NCBI RefSeq assembly: GCF_037027445.1
Contig: NZ_JBANDL010000002.1
Coordinates: 186,001 to 250,000, forward strand
Origin: Lysobacter firmicutimachus
GTDB lineage: Bacteria > Pseudomonadota > Gammaproteobacteria > Xanthomonadales > Xanthomonadaceae
Reading direction: 5' to 3'
Length of the DNA stretch: 64,000 nt
The translations under genes and the position numbers were made by a program. Under the pieces are notes generated by a model. It worked only from the letters and a program-made list of their open reading frames with translations, had not been told where the DNA came from and searched no databases. This document shows, piece after piece, positions 28,132-36,790 of the stretch (position 1 is its first letter; every line of letters starts with the position of its first letter).

Positions 28132-28407
28132 ATGCTCGGTATCATCATTTGGCTGGTCGTAGGCGGTGTCATCGGCTGGATCGCCAGCATGATCATGAGG
28201 ACCGACGGTCAGCAGGGTATCTTCCTCAACATCATCGTCGGCATCGTCGGCGCGTTCCTCGGCGGTTGGCTGGGCGGCGTGCTCGGCATCGGTTCGGGCA
28301 CCATCAACAGCGGCGCTTTCAGCCTCTCGGGCCTGTTGCTGTCGCTGGTCGGCGCGGTGGTGCTGCTGGCCATCGTCAATCTGTTCCGCCGCGGTCGCGT
28401 GCGCTGA
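28132..28407 (+). CDS. GlsB/YeaQ/YmgE-family stress membrane protein
   Basis: A 91-residue, very hydrophobic protein with three TM segments rich in Gly. The pattern GGVIGWIASMIM...GIVGAFLGGWL is that of transglycosylase-associated/YeaQ-YmgE proteins. These are induced by general stress in other bacteria; the biochemical role is not known. AGGAGA lies 6 bases before the ATG. Followed by a strong terminator, so probably monocistronic. Confidence 0.9.
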   Translation: MLGIIIWLVVGGVIGWIASMIMRTDGQQGIFLNIIVGIVGAFLGGWLGGVLGIGSGTINSGAFSLSGLLLSLVGAVVLLAIVNLFRRGRVR

Positions 28408-28420
28408 CGCGCCGCGTTGC

Positions 28421-28463
28421 CGCAACGAAAAAAGCCCGGCTTCGGCCGGGCTTTTTCGTTGCG
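28421..28463. terminator. Strong bidirectional terminator
   Basis: Inner stem AGCCCGGC/GCCGGGCT with a TTCG loop, flanked by A and T runs (AAAAAA and TTTTT) and outer CGCAACGA/TCGTTGCG. It works as an intrinsic terminator in both directions: for the YeaQ-like gene (plus) and for transcripts leaving xth (minus). Confidence 0.9.
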
Positions 28464-28466
28464 GCG

Positions 28467-28568
28467 GGGATTGGGGATTAGAGATTCGTCAAAGCAAGAG
28501 CGATCTCGCTCTTTCGAATCCCGAAGCTCTAATCCCGGCTTTTTACCAATCCCGAATCCCTAATCCCC
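28467..28568. repeat. Composite inverted repeat of the GGGATTN family, copy 2
   Basis: The left arm at 28467-28485 has GGGATT-type heptamers. The core at 28490-28515 contains AAGAGCGATCTCGCTCTT. The right arm at 28516-28568 holds inverted units interrupted by about 25 unique bases. Core CAAAGCAAGAGC matches the inverted core of the copy at 2072-2100 (CAAAGCGAGAGC on the minus strand). The right end runs into the xth gene and supplies its stop codon. Confidence 0.8.
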
Positions 28569-29333
28569 GCTCAAAGCCACCCACGCCGGCGCATGATCGC
28601 TGGGGCGGTCCCAGGTGCGCGGTTCGCGGTCGATGCCGGAGGCGACGCAGCGGGCGCGCAGGGCGTCGGAGACCAGGTTGAGGTCGATGCGCAGGCCGAG
28701 GTTGCGGCGGAAGCCGGCCTGGCGGTAGTCCCACCACGAGAACTGGCCTTCGTCTTGGTTGTGCAGGCGGTAGCCGTCGTGCAGGCCGAGCGCGAACAGG
28801 CGGCGCAGCGCGTCGCGTTCGGCGGTCGAGGTCAGGATGTGGTCGTCGTTCCACACCGCCGGGTCGTGGGTGTCGCGCGCTTCCGGGGCGATGTTGAAGT
28901 CGCCGAGCACGATCATGTCCGGGTAGCGCTGCAGTTCCTGCTGCAGCCAGGCGTGCACGGCATCGAGCCAGCGCAGCTTGTAGGCGTACTTCTCGGTGCC
29001 CACGTCCTGGCCGTTGACCACGTACAGGTTGACGATGCGCAGGCCGCCGACGGTGGCGGCGATGACGCGCTTTTGCTCGTCCTCGAAACCGGGGATGCCG
29101 ACCTGCACGTCCTCGGCGCTGTCGCGCGAGAGGATGGCCACGCCGTTGTAGGTCTTCTGCCCGGCGAACACGCTGCGATAGCCGGCCTCGGCCAGGGCGG
29201 TGTCGGGGAAGCGGTTGTCTTCGAGCTTGGTTTCCTGCAGCGCGACGATGTCCGGCGCGAAGCCGGCCAGCCACTGTTGCAGGTGCGGCAAGCGCACGTT
29301 GAGCGAGTTGACGTTCCAGCTGACGATTTTCAT
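28560..29333 (-). CDS. xth: Exodeoxyribonuclease III
   Basis: A 257-residue AP endonuclease/3'-5' exonuclease of the EEP superfamily. Motifs: WNVNSLNVR, LQETKLED (catalytic Glu), GQKTYNGVAIL, VLGDFNIAP, and C-terminal SDHAPAW with the catalytic His. It repairs abasic sites and damaged 3' ends. The last codons, GGG GAT TAG, belong to the GGGATTN repeat array, so the repeat trimmed or replaced the original C terminus without affecting the core fold. Confidence 0.95.
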   Translation of the reverse strand: MKIVSWNVNSLNVRLPHLQQWLAGFAPDIVALQETKLEDNRFPDTALAEAGYRSVFAGQKTYNGVAILSRDSAEDVQVGIPGFEDEQKRVIAATVGGLRIVNLYVVNGQDVGTEKYAYKLRWLDAVHAWLQQELQRYPDMIVLGDFNIAPEARDTHDPAVWNDDHILTSTAERDALRRLFALGLHDGYRLHNQDEGQFSWWDYRQAGFRRNLGLRIDLNLVSDALRARCVASGIDREPRTWDRPSDHAPAWVALSGD

Positions 29334-29349
29334 GCGGGGCAGTGTAGCG

Positions 29350-30597
29350 TCAGCGCCGGCCGCTGTCGGCCCGCCCGGCCGCCGGCGCGGCCGGCTTGCC
29401 GGACGGGCACAGCGCGGCGCGGATGCGTTCGGCCGCCGCGTTGCGCTCGGCGGTCCCGATCGCGTCCGCCTCGCTGTTGCGCTCGTCGTCGAGGAAGCGG
29501 TCGCAGGGCGTCCACGTGCCGCCGTTGCCCGCCGGGTCGGCGCCCGCGGCGCGCAGCGCCTCGACGGTCTCGGCCAGCGCTGCCGGTTGCGGCGCCTGAT
29601 CCAGGCGCTTGGACAGCCCGTCGGCCTGCGCCGACAGCGCCCGCGCGCCCAGCACCGGATCTTCGCGCAGTTGCGCGGCGATCGCCGGCGCGGCGTCCAG
29701 CAGGCGCGCGAGTTGCTGCTTGGATTCCACTGCGCGCAGGGCGGCCAGCGACTGCCCGGGGCCGAAGCCGATACCGGCGTCGAGCCAGGCCTGCAGGCCC
29801 GGGCCGCGCCATTGCTGCAGCACGCGTTCGGCCGGGTCGCCGATCCGGCAGTGCTCCGGGTCGGCGTCGTCTTCGAACAGCAGCGGCGCCGCGGCCGTCG
29901 CCGTCGGTAAGGTTGCGCGCCACAACTGCGCCCATCGCGCGAAATGCGCGGCGTCGGTTTCGTGTTCGGTCAGTGCGCGCAACACCACCCGCAGCGCGCT
30001 TTGCTTGGCTTCGCGGGTGGCCGGTCCGGCGACCACGGCTGCGGCGGCGGTCAACAGCTCCGCGCCGTCCTGGCGCGGTCCGTAAGCCTGTTCGTCGAAC
30101 CACAGCCAGCGCACGTAGCGGTAGCTGGGGCCGCCGCTGAGCGCGCACAGCGCCTGCGCCGGCGTCGGCTGTTCGGGCAGGGTCGCCAGGCCGGCGCGGA
30201 TGCGCGCCGGGTCGCCGCCGCGTACGGTCGCCGCGAACGCCTCCAGTCGCGCCTGCTTGGCCTGGAAGTCGCGTTCGCGCAGGTCGACGATCGCCTGGCG
30301 GCCGAGCAGGGCCAGCGCCAGCGCGGCCATGCCGCCTAGCGCCAAGCCGAGCAAGGCCGGGCCCACGCGGCGGCCGCGTCCGGCCCAGACCAGCAACGGC
30401 AGCGGAGCGAGCGCGGCCACGGCGGCCGCGACCCAGCTGCCCTCGTAGGCCACCCACCCGCTCACGTCGGAGCGATGCAGGCGATGGGCCAGCCAGATCA
30501 TCCAGACCGCGACGATCGCCGGCCAGACGGCGAAAGCGATCAGGCCGATGCGGAGCGCGGAAGGTGCGGCGTCCGACGCGGGAGCGGCGTGGGTCAT
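29350..30597 (-). CDS. Unknown membrane-anchored protein
   Basis: A 415-residue protein with three N-terminal TM helices (about 17-40, 50-72, 76-98) and then a long soluble, Ala-rich helical region of about 310 residues. No known domain recognised. The start at 30597 (MTHAAPASD) has AAGGAAC upstream; a start at 30642 is rejected. It lies 16 bases upstream of xth on the same strand, so the two may be co-transcribed. Confidence 0.7.
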   Translation of the reverse strand: MTHAAPASDAAPSALRIGLIAFAVWPAIVAVWMIWLAHRLHRSDVSGWVAYEGSWVAAAVAALAPLPLLVWAGRGRRVGPALLGLALGGMAALALALLGRQAIVDLRERDFQAKQARLEAFAATVRGGDPARIRAGLATLPEQPTPAQALCALSGGPSYRYVRWLWFDEQAYGPRQDGAELLTAAAAVVAGPATREAKQSALRVVLRALTEHETDAAHFARWAQLWRATLPTATAAAPLLFEDDADPEHCRIGDPAERVLQQWRGPGLQAWLDAGIGFGPGQSLAALRAVESKQQLARLLDAAPAIAAQLREDPVLGARALSAQADGLSKRLDQAPQPAALAETVEALRAAGADPAGNGGTWTPCDRFLDDERNSEADAIGTAERNAAAERIRAALCPSGKPAAPAAGRADSGRR

Positions 30598-30679
30598 GGG
30601 CGAGTTCCTTCTCGATGGGCGATGCGATGCGCCGATCATCATCGCATCGCCGACACAGGCGGTGCGCCCGCCGTGTCCG

Positions 30680-32110
30680 TTACTTCGCCAGCCAGCGGAT
30701 CATCGCGTCGATCTTGCCGCGGTACGGCGGCTTGAGCAGATCGCTGCCGGCCAGCCGGCGCTGGTGGAACACCGGCAGCAGCTTGCTGAAGGTGTCGAAG
30801 CCGTTGCGGCCGTGGATGGCACCGATGCCGCTCGGGCCGATGCCGCCGAACGGCAGGTCGTGAGCGCCGAAATGCAGCAGGGTGTCGTTGACGGTGACGC
30901 CGCCGGCCAGGGTCTGGGCCAGGATGCGTTCGATCTGGGCGCGGTCGTGGCCGAACGGGTACAGCGCCAGCGGCCGGTCGAGCGCGTTGATGCGCGCGAT
31001 GGCCTCGTCAAGATTGCGGTAAGAGATCACCGGCAGGATCGGGCCGAAGATCTCGTGCTGCATCACCTGCGCCTGCGGGTCGGGCTCGATCACCAGCGCC
31101 GGCGGGAACAGCCGCTCGGCCTGGCGCTGCGCCTGCGCGGCCGGGGCGGCGAAGGGCTCGATCACCTGCAGCCCGCGCTGGCGCGCATCGTCCAGGTAGG
31201 AGGCCAGCCGCGCGTACTGGCTGGCGTTGATGATCCGGGTGTAGTCGCGGCTGGTGCCCAGGTCGGCGCCGTAGCGCGCGCGCAGTTGCGCCAGCAGCGC
31301 CTGGACCAGTTCGTCGCGGCGCGACGCGTCGACCAGCACATAGTCCACGCCGATGCAGGTCTGGCCGGCGTTGAACCACTTGCCGCTGGCGATGCGCGCG
31401 GCGGCGCGCTCGATCGGGTAATCCGGGCACACCAGTGCCGGCGCCTTGCCGCCCAGTTCCAGGGTCACCGGGGTCAGGTTCGGCGCCGCCGCGGCCATGA
31501 CCTTGCGTCCGACCGCGGTCGAGCCGGTGAACAGCAGATGGTCGAAGGGCTGGGCCGAGAACGCCGCGCCGAGTTCGGCGCCGCCCAGCGCGACCGCGAC
31601 CCGGTCGTCGGGGAAGACGTCGGCGAGCAGATCGCGCAGGAACTGCGACGTGCGCGGGGTGTGTTCGGACGGCTTCAGATAGACGTGGTTGCCGGCGGCG
31701 ATGGCCGAGGCCAGCGGCACCAGGGCCAGGTTCACCGGGTAGTTCCAGGGCGACAGGATGCCGACCACGCCGACCGGCTCGGGGCGGATCTCGGCCCGCG
31801 CCGGCCAGAAGCGCCAGCCGACCGCGGCCCGGCGCGGCTTCATCCAGCGCCGCAGCTGAGCCAGGGCGTGGTCGATTTCGGCCAACACGATCATCGCTTC
31901 GGACAGCAGGTTCTCGTGGCTGGAGCGATGGCCGAAGTCGGCGCGGATGGCCGCGTCCATCTCCGCGCTGCGGGCGCGGAAGGCGTCGCGCAGGCGGATC
32001 AGGTCGGCGCGGCGCTGGGCGTAGTCCGGCTTGCGCGCCTGCCAGGCGGTGCGCAGGCGTTCGCGGGTCGCGGCCAGATCGGCGATGGGCGTGTCGGCGA
32101 GGATGTCCAT
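30680..32110 (-). CDS. Coniferyl-aldehyde-dehydrogenase-like aldehyde dehydrogenase
   Basis: A 476-residue NAD(P)-dependent aldehyde dehydrogenase. Family features: SPWNYPVNLALVPLASAIAAGN, FTGSTAVGRKV, LELGGKAP with catalytic Glu, and catalytic Cys in NAGQTCIGVDYV. The FWPARAEIRPEPVGVVGI and C-terminal GRNGFDTFSKL...GKIDAMIRW stretches are typical of the coniferyl/long-chain aldehyde dehydrogenase group. Substrate not certain: aromatic or long-chain aldehydes. Stands alone on the minus strand, divergent from the carbonic-anhydrase-like gene. Confidence 0.9.
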   Translation of the reverse strand: MDILADTPIADLAATRERLRTAWQARKPDYAQRRADLIRLRDAFRARSAEMDAAIRADFGHRSSHENLLSEAMIVLAEIDHALAQLRRWMKPRRAAVGWRFWPARAEIRPEPVGVVGILSPWNYPVNLALVPLASAIAAGNHVYLKPSEHTPRTSQFLRDLLADVFPDDRVAVALGGAELGAAFSAQPFDHLLFTGSTAVGRKVMAAAAPNLTPVTLELGGKAPALVCPDYPIERAAARIASGKWFNAGQTCIGVDYVLVDASRRDELVQALLAQLRARYGADLGTSRDYTRIINASQYARLASYLDDARQRGLQVIEPFAAPAAQAQRQAERLFPPALVIEPDPQAQVMQHEIFGPILPVISYRNLDEAIARINALDRPLALYPFGHDRAQIERILAQTLAGGVTVNDTLLHFGAHDLPFGGIGPSGIGAIHGRNGFDTFSKLLPVFHQRRLAGSDLLKPPYRGKIDAMIRWLAK

Positions 32111-32304
32111 ACGCGGCAGTGTAGTCGCGTCCGTGGCCGTGGAGCGTGACCGCGGTGGGGCGAGCGAGGCCAGGCGAGGGGGGCGTGGCGGCCGATCTGC
32201 GCGCGCCGGTCGCGCACCGGTCCCGGCCCGACGGGGGGCGGACCATGCGACGACCGGGCCGACCCGAGCAAGCCAGAACCGGTGCCGCGGACTACAATGG
32301 GCGC

Positions 32305-32850
32305 ATGAGCTTGCGCCCCTACCTCGATGCCTTCCCCAACCTCGGCGAGCGCGTCTACGTCGACCCCGCCGCGACCGTGATCGGCGCGGTCGACCTGGGC
32401 GACGACGTGTCGATCTGGCCCGGTTGCGTGGTGCGCGGCGACGTCAACACGATCTCGATCGGCGCCCGCACTAATGTCCAGGACGGCACCATCGTCCACG
32501 TCACCCACGAGGGGCCGTTCACCCGTCCCGGCGGCCTGCCGACCGTGATCGGCAACGACGTGACCATCGGCCATGCCGCGATCGTCCATGCCTGCACCAT
32601 CGAGGAATTCGCCCTGATCGGCATGGGCGCCAAGATCCTCGACGGCGCGCGCGTGTCGCGCTTCGGTTTCGTCGGTGCCGGCGCGGTGATCGCGCCGGGC
32701 AAGACGGTCGGCGAAGGCGAGCTGTGGCTGGGCAATCCGGCGCGCTGCGTGCGCAAGCTCAGCGAGCGCGAAATCGAACAGTTGCGCTACAGCGCGCAAC
32801 ATTACGTTCGCCTCAAGGACCGTTATCTGGGCATGCTCTCGTCGGGCTAG
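32305..32850 (+). CDS. Gamma-carbonic-anhydrase-family protein
   Basis: A 181-residue left-handed beta-helix (hexapeptide-repeat) protein, trimeric in relatives. Putative metal-binding His residues appear in IVHVTHEG and TIGHAAIVHAC. Members (YrdA, PaaY, CaiE types) bind zinc, but many lack proven carbonic anhydrase activity. The start at 32305 follows a region with no coding character; earlier in-frame starts are rejected. Confidence 0.92.
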   Translation: MSLRPYLDAFPNLGERVYVDPAATVIGAVDLGDDVSIWPGCVVRGDVNTISIGARTNVQDGTIVHVTHEGPFTRPGGLPTVIGNDVTIGHAAIVHACTIEEFALIGMGAKILDGARVSRFGFVGAGAVIAPGKTVGEGELWLGNPARCVRKLSEREIEQLRYSAQHYVRLKDRYLGMLSSG

Positions 32851-32914
32851 TCACGGAATCGGGCGGCGTTTACAGTCGCGCAGGGGAAAAGCGCGACTCA
32901 GGAGTCGGGGCAAC

Positions 32915-33412
32915 ATGGAAGAACCGCAGAATCCGTACGCCGCACCGTCGGCACTGCCCGTGGCGGGCGAAGACTACAGCGTGCGCGCCGACCGCGGCAC
33001 ACGCCTGATCGCGCGTCTGATCGACGGCGCCCTGTACATGGTGTGCATGGCGCCGGTGTTCGTCGCCGTGGCGGTCGATCCCAACAGCGAACAACCCTCG
33101 CCCCTGCAGCTGGGCATCATGAGCCTGGGCTTGCTGTTCGCCCTGGCCCTGTTCGCCTACAACCTGGTGCTGCTGGCGCAAAGCGGGCAGACCCTGGGCA
33201 AGCGCTGGCTGAAGATCAAGATCGTGCGCCTGGACGGCAGCCCGGCCTCGCTGGGCCGCATCCTCGGCCTGCGCATGATCGTGATCGGCCTGATCGAGTC
33301 GGTGCCTTGCCTGGGCGCGCTCTTCAGTCTGGCCAACGCACTGTGGATCTTCGGCGACGAAAGCCGTTGCCTGCACGATCTGCTCGCCGACACCAAGGTG
33401 ATCAACGCCTGA
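32915..33412 (+). CDS. RDD-family membrane protein 1
   Basis: A 165-residue inner-membrane protein with a soluble N terminus and three to four TM segments. The RDD signature RLIARLIDGALY and the second block QTLGKRWLKIKIVRLDG are clear. RDD proteins have been linked to ion or sodium transport in some bacteria, but a role is not established. First gene of a seven-gene operon; the stop overlaps the next start (TGATG). Confidence 0.88.
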   Translation: MEEPQNPYAAPSALPVAGEDYSVRADRGTRLIARLIDGALYMVCMAPVFVAVAVDPNSEQPSPLQLGIMSLGLLFALALFAYNLVLLAQSGQTLGKRWLKIKIVRLDGSPASLGRILGLRMIVIGLIESVPCLGALFSLANALWIFGDESRCLHDLLADTKVINA

Positions 33413-34095
33413 TGCTCGACACCTACCGCCAGGTGGTGACGCCCGAAGGCGTCGCGCTGCACCTGCGCGCTGCCGGGCCGGTGCCGCGCGCGCTGGCCTG
33501 GCTGCTCGATCTGGCGTTGCGCGCGGTGATCTACGCCGCGCTGTTCCGCGCCCTGGTCGGCCTGTTCGGCGAGGCCGGCTACGCCGTGCTCGCGCTGGTG
33601 GTGTTCGTGATGACCTGGTTCTACCAGGTGCTGTTCGAAGTGCTGATGCAAGGCCGCACGCCCGGCAAGTGGGCGCTGGGGCTGCGCGTGGTCGCCGCCG
33701 ACGGCGCGCCGGTGGGCTGGATGGCCTCGTTCACCCGAAATCTGCTGCGGGTGGTGGACGCGTTGCCGGTGGGTTACGCCGTCGGTCTGGTCGCCTGCCT
33801 GTTCGATCCCTGGGGCCGCCGGCTCGGCGACATGGTGGCCGGCACCCTGGTGGTGCACGCGCCGCGGCATACGCCGCAGACCGCGGCGGCGGTGGTCCCG
33901 CCGCTGGCGCCGTCGTCGCCGCTGTTGCCGCACGAGCAGGCGGCGATGGTCGCCTTCGCCGAACGCGCGCCGCGTCTGACCCTGGCGCGCCAGATCGAGC
34001 TGGCCGAACTGACCGAGCCGCTGACCCGCAGCCGCGGCGAGCAGGCGGTCGACCGGGTCTACGGCATCGCCAACTGGCTGTTGGGGCGGCGATGA
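33412..34095 (+). CDS. RDD-family membrane protein 2
   Basis: A 227-residue RDD protein with three TM segments, the signature RALAWLLDLALRAVIY and the TPGKWALGLRVV block, then a soluble C-terminal tail of about 75 residues that includes a Pro-rich linker. It differs from its neighbour, so the two are not a recent duplication. Its stop overlaps the SpoIIM-like start by ATGA. Confidence 0.88.
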   Translation: MLDTYRQVVTPEGVALHLRAAGPVPRALAWLLDLALRAVIYAALFRALVGLFGEAGYAVLALVVFVMTWFYQVLFEVLMQGRTPGKWALGLRVVAADGAPVGWMASFTRNLLRVVDALPVGYAVGLVACLFDPWGRRLGDMVAGTLVVHAPRHTPQTAAAVVPPLAPSSPLLPHEQAAMVAFAERAPRLTLARQIELAELTEPLTRSRGEQAVDRVYGIANWLLGRR

Positions 34096-35105
34096 GACAA
34101 GAGCACTTCGTCGCCCGCCACGAATACGAATGGCGCGAGTTCGAGCGCTGGCTGGAGCATCGTTCCGCCAGCGCCCGCCACGCTCGCAGCCACCGCCGCG
34201 AGTGGAACGGGCTCAGCGACGATCAGTTGCCCGAACGCCACCGCCGGCTGTGCCAGCAACTGGCGCTGGCGCGCCGGCGCGGCTACAGCGCGGTGGTCAC
34301 CGATCGTCTGCAACAACTGATGCAGCGCGGCCACAGCGTGCTGTACCGGACCAAGCCGGTGCATTGGCGGCGGGCGATCGAGTTCCTGTTGGCCGGTTTT
34401 CCGCGCCTGGTCCGGGCCGAGCGCCATTGCATGCTGGCCGCGGCGCTGCTGTTCGTGCTGCCGCTGGCGAGCATTTTCGTCGCCATCCAGATCAAGCCCG
34501 ATCTCGCCGCCGGCCTGTTCGACGTGCAGAGCCTGGCGCGCTTCGAGCAGATGTACGACCCGGCCGGCAAGAGCGACCTGGGCCGCACCGACGAAGACGA
34601 TCTGCAGATGTTCGCCCATTACATCGGCAACAACGTCGGCATCGGCTTCCAGACCTTCGCCAGCGGCCTGGTCGCCGGCCTCGGCACGGTGTTCGTGTTG
34701 ATCTTCAACGGCGTGATGATCGGCGGGGTCGCCGGGCATCTGCAGGCGGTCGGCCACGGCGACCCGTTCTGGCGCTTCGTCGCCGGCCATTCGGCGCCGG
34801 AACTGACCGCGATCGTGATCGCCGGCGGCGCCGGCCTGCGCCTGGGGTTGAGCCTGATCGCCCCCGGCCAGCGGCGACGGATCGATTCGCTGATCCACGG
34901 CGGCCGGCGCGGCGCCAAGATCTGCATCGGCGTGTTCGCCATGCTGGTGTTCGCCGCCTTCGTCGAGGCGTTCTGGTCGTCGATCGCCGGGGTGCCGGCG
35001 CCGGTCAAGTACGCGGTTGGCGCGGCGCTGTGGGTGCTGGTCGGGCTGTGGCTGCTGCGCGGCGGCCGCAACGCCGCCTATCGCGACGACGAAGACGCCG
35101 CATGA
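34092..35105 (+). CDS. SpoIIM (stage II sporulation protein M)-like membrane protein
   Basis: A 337-residue protein: a charged N-terminal region of about 105 residues followed by five to six TM segments. The GNNVGIGFQTFASGLVAGLG and HSAPELTAIVIAGGAGLRLG motifs are the conserved core of the SpoIIM/DUF95 family. The organism does not sporulate in this family, so the role is separate; such genes occur with MoxR ATPases and DUF58 proteins. ATGA overlaps with both neighbours imply tight coupling. Confidence 0.88.
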   Translation: MRQEHFVARHEYEWREFERWLEHRSASARHARSHRREWNGLSDDQLPERHRRLCQQLALARRRGYSAVVTDRLQQLMQRGHSVLYRTKPVHWRRAIEFLLAGFPRLVRAERHCMLAAALLFVLPLASIFVAIQIKPDLAAGLFDVQSLARFEQMYDPAGKSDLGRTDEDDLQMFAHYIGNNVGIGFQTFASGLVAGLGTVFVLIFNGVMIGGVAGHLQAVGHGDPFWRFVAGHSAPELTAIVIAGGAGLRLGLSLIAPGQRRRIDSLIHGGRRGAKICIGVFAMLVFAAFVEAFWSSIAGVPAPVKYAVGAALWVLVGLWLLRGGRNAAYRDDEDAA

Positions 35106-36790
35106 GGCTGGAAGCGCTCACCGTCGCGCTGCGCCCGCGCAGCGCCTGGGAGGCCGCCGAACTCGGCATGGCCCTGGTGCGGCGCCATGCCGGCGCGATC
35201 TGGAAGCCGTGGCTGCTGACTTCGCTGCCGTTGCTGGTCGCGCTCAACGCCGTGGGCTGGGCCCTGGATCTGCTGTGGCTGGCCGGCCTGCTGATGTGGT
35301 GGCTCAAGCCCTGGTTCGACCGCATCCCGCTGTTCGTGCTGTCGCGCGCGGTGTTCGGCGAAACCCCGGACACGCGCCAGACCGTGCGCGCGGCGCTGCG
35401 CTGGGGCGCACGCTGGTGGTTGCCGTATCTGACCTGGCGCCGGCTCGGTCCGGCGCGTTCGCTGTACCTGCCGGTGGATCTGCTCGAGGGCGGCAGCGGC
35501 AGCGAGGCCCGTCATCGCCGCGGCGCGCTCGGCGCGCCCGTGTACGGCGTCGGGTCGCTGCTGACCCTGACCTGCGTCCACTTCGAAATCGTGATCGTGC
35601 TCGGCGCCCTGCTCGGCGCGCTGATGTTCGTGCCGTTCGATTACCTGCCGGACACGTTCAAGGCCCTGTTCGAAGCGGTCGCGGCCCAGCCGCAATGGTT
35701 CGACGCCACCCTCAACGGCCTGGCCTGGCTGGCGACCGCGCTGATCGAACCGTTCTACGTCGGCGCCGGCTTCGGCCTGTACCTCAATCGCCGCACCGAG
35801 ATCGAGGGCTGGGACATCGAGATCGTGTTCCGTCGCCTGCGCGCGCGCCTGACCGCGGCCGCGGCGCCGTTGTTGCTGGTGTTGTGCGCGATGGTCGGTT
35901 TCGCGCCGGACGCGGCAGCGCAGGCGGCGGACGCGTCTTCCGCGGCGCAAGCGCAGGCCGCGGCGGCCGTCGAAGAAGAGGCCGCCGGCGACGAGACGGT
36001 GGGCGAAGCGGCGGCCGAAGCGGCGGCCGAAGAAACGGCCAGCGACGAAGAATCCGCACCGCCGTACGCGCCGATCCGCGACTACGTCGACGACAGCCGC
36101 AAGAGCCGCCGCTTGCCATCGACCCTGGGCGAGGTGTTCGGCGAGGACCGCCGCGACGACCGCGCGCTGCGCGAGGCGGTGGCCAAGGCGATGCAGGACC
36201 CGGCAGTATCGCCCAAGCGCACCCAGACGGTGTGGAAACCCAAGGCCGAGCGCAAGGACCAGGAAAAAGAGCGCAAGCCGTCCAGCCTGGAGATGTTCGA
36301 CGGCCTCGGCGGCAATCTCGCCGCGGTGGTGCAGTGGCTGCTGTGGGGCGTGGTCGCGGCGATCGCGATCGCCCTGCTGTGGAGCGCCTCGCGCTGGCTG
36401 GGCTGGTTCCGCGGCGGCGAGGAAGAGGAGCCGTCGCCGGGCGAGGTGCGGGTCGGCGCCGCGGCCGAGCCCGAGCCCCTGCCCGACGACATTCCGACGG
36501 CGATCCGCCGCCTGTGGCGCGCCGGCCGCGCCCGCGATGCGTTGGCGCTGATGTACCGCGCCGCGGTCGAATCGATGGCGCAGCGCGCCGATATCGTGTT
36601 GGTGCCGGGTGCGACCGAGGCGCAATGCCTGCGCGCCTCGCGCAAGCTGGCCCTGGCCGACGACCGCGAGGCCTTCGCCCGCGCCGTGCGCACCTGGCAG
36701 TACGCGGCCTATGCCGACGTCCTGCCGGACGACGAAGAGTTCGACGATCTGGTCGGCCTGCTCGGCCGTCGTTTCGGGTGGACCGCATGA
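35102..36790 (+). CDS. Large membrane protein with C-terminal DUF4129
   Basis: A 562-residue protein. The N-terminal half has about five TM segments. A low-complexity acidic Ala/Glu-rich stretch (about 275-325) and a charged linker follow, then a TM at about 410-430, then a cytoplasmic DUF4129 domain (AIRRLWRAGRARDALALMYRA...VPGATEAQCLRA) of about 100 residues. DUF4129 is often found in transglutaminase-like proteins, and here as a partner of MoxR/DUF58. Function unknown. Start and stop overlap the neighbours (ATGA). Confidence 0.85.
   Translation: MRLEALTVALRPRSAWEAAELGMALVRRHAGAIWKPWLLTSLPLLVALNAVGWALDLLWLAGLLMWWLKPWFDRIPLFVLSRAVFGETPDTRQTVRAALRWGARWWLPYLTWRRLGPARSLYLPVDLLEGGSGSEARHRRGALGAPVYGVGSLLTLTCVHFEIVIVLGALLGALMFVPFDYLPDTFKALFEAVAAQPQWFDATLNGLAWLATALIEPFYVGAGFGLYLNRRTEIEGWDIEIVFRRLRARLTAAAAPLLLVLCAMVGFAPDAAAQAADASSAAQAQAAAAVEEEAAGDETVGEAAAEAAAEETASDEESAPPYAPIRDYVDDSRKSRRLPSTLGEVFGEDRRDDRALREAVAKAMQDPAVSPKRTQTVWKPKAERKDQEKERKPSSLEMFDGLGGNLAAVVQWLLWGVVAAIAIALLWSASRWLGWFRGGEEEEPSPGEVRVGAAAEPEPLPDDIPTAIRRLWRAGRARDALALMYRAAVESMAQRADIVLVPGATEAQCLRASRKLALADDREAFARAVRTWQYAAYADVLPDDEEFDDLVGLLGRRFGWTA

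Noticed and set aside
34092..35105. Sporulation gene
   Set aside because: The SpoIIM-like family is widespread in non-sporulating bacteria. No other sporulation genes are present, and the context is MoxR/DUF58.
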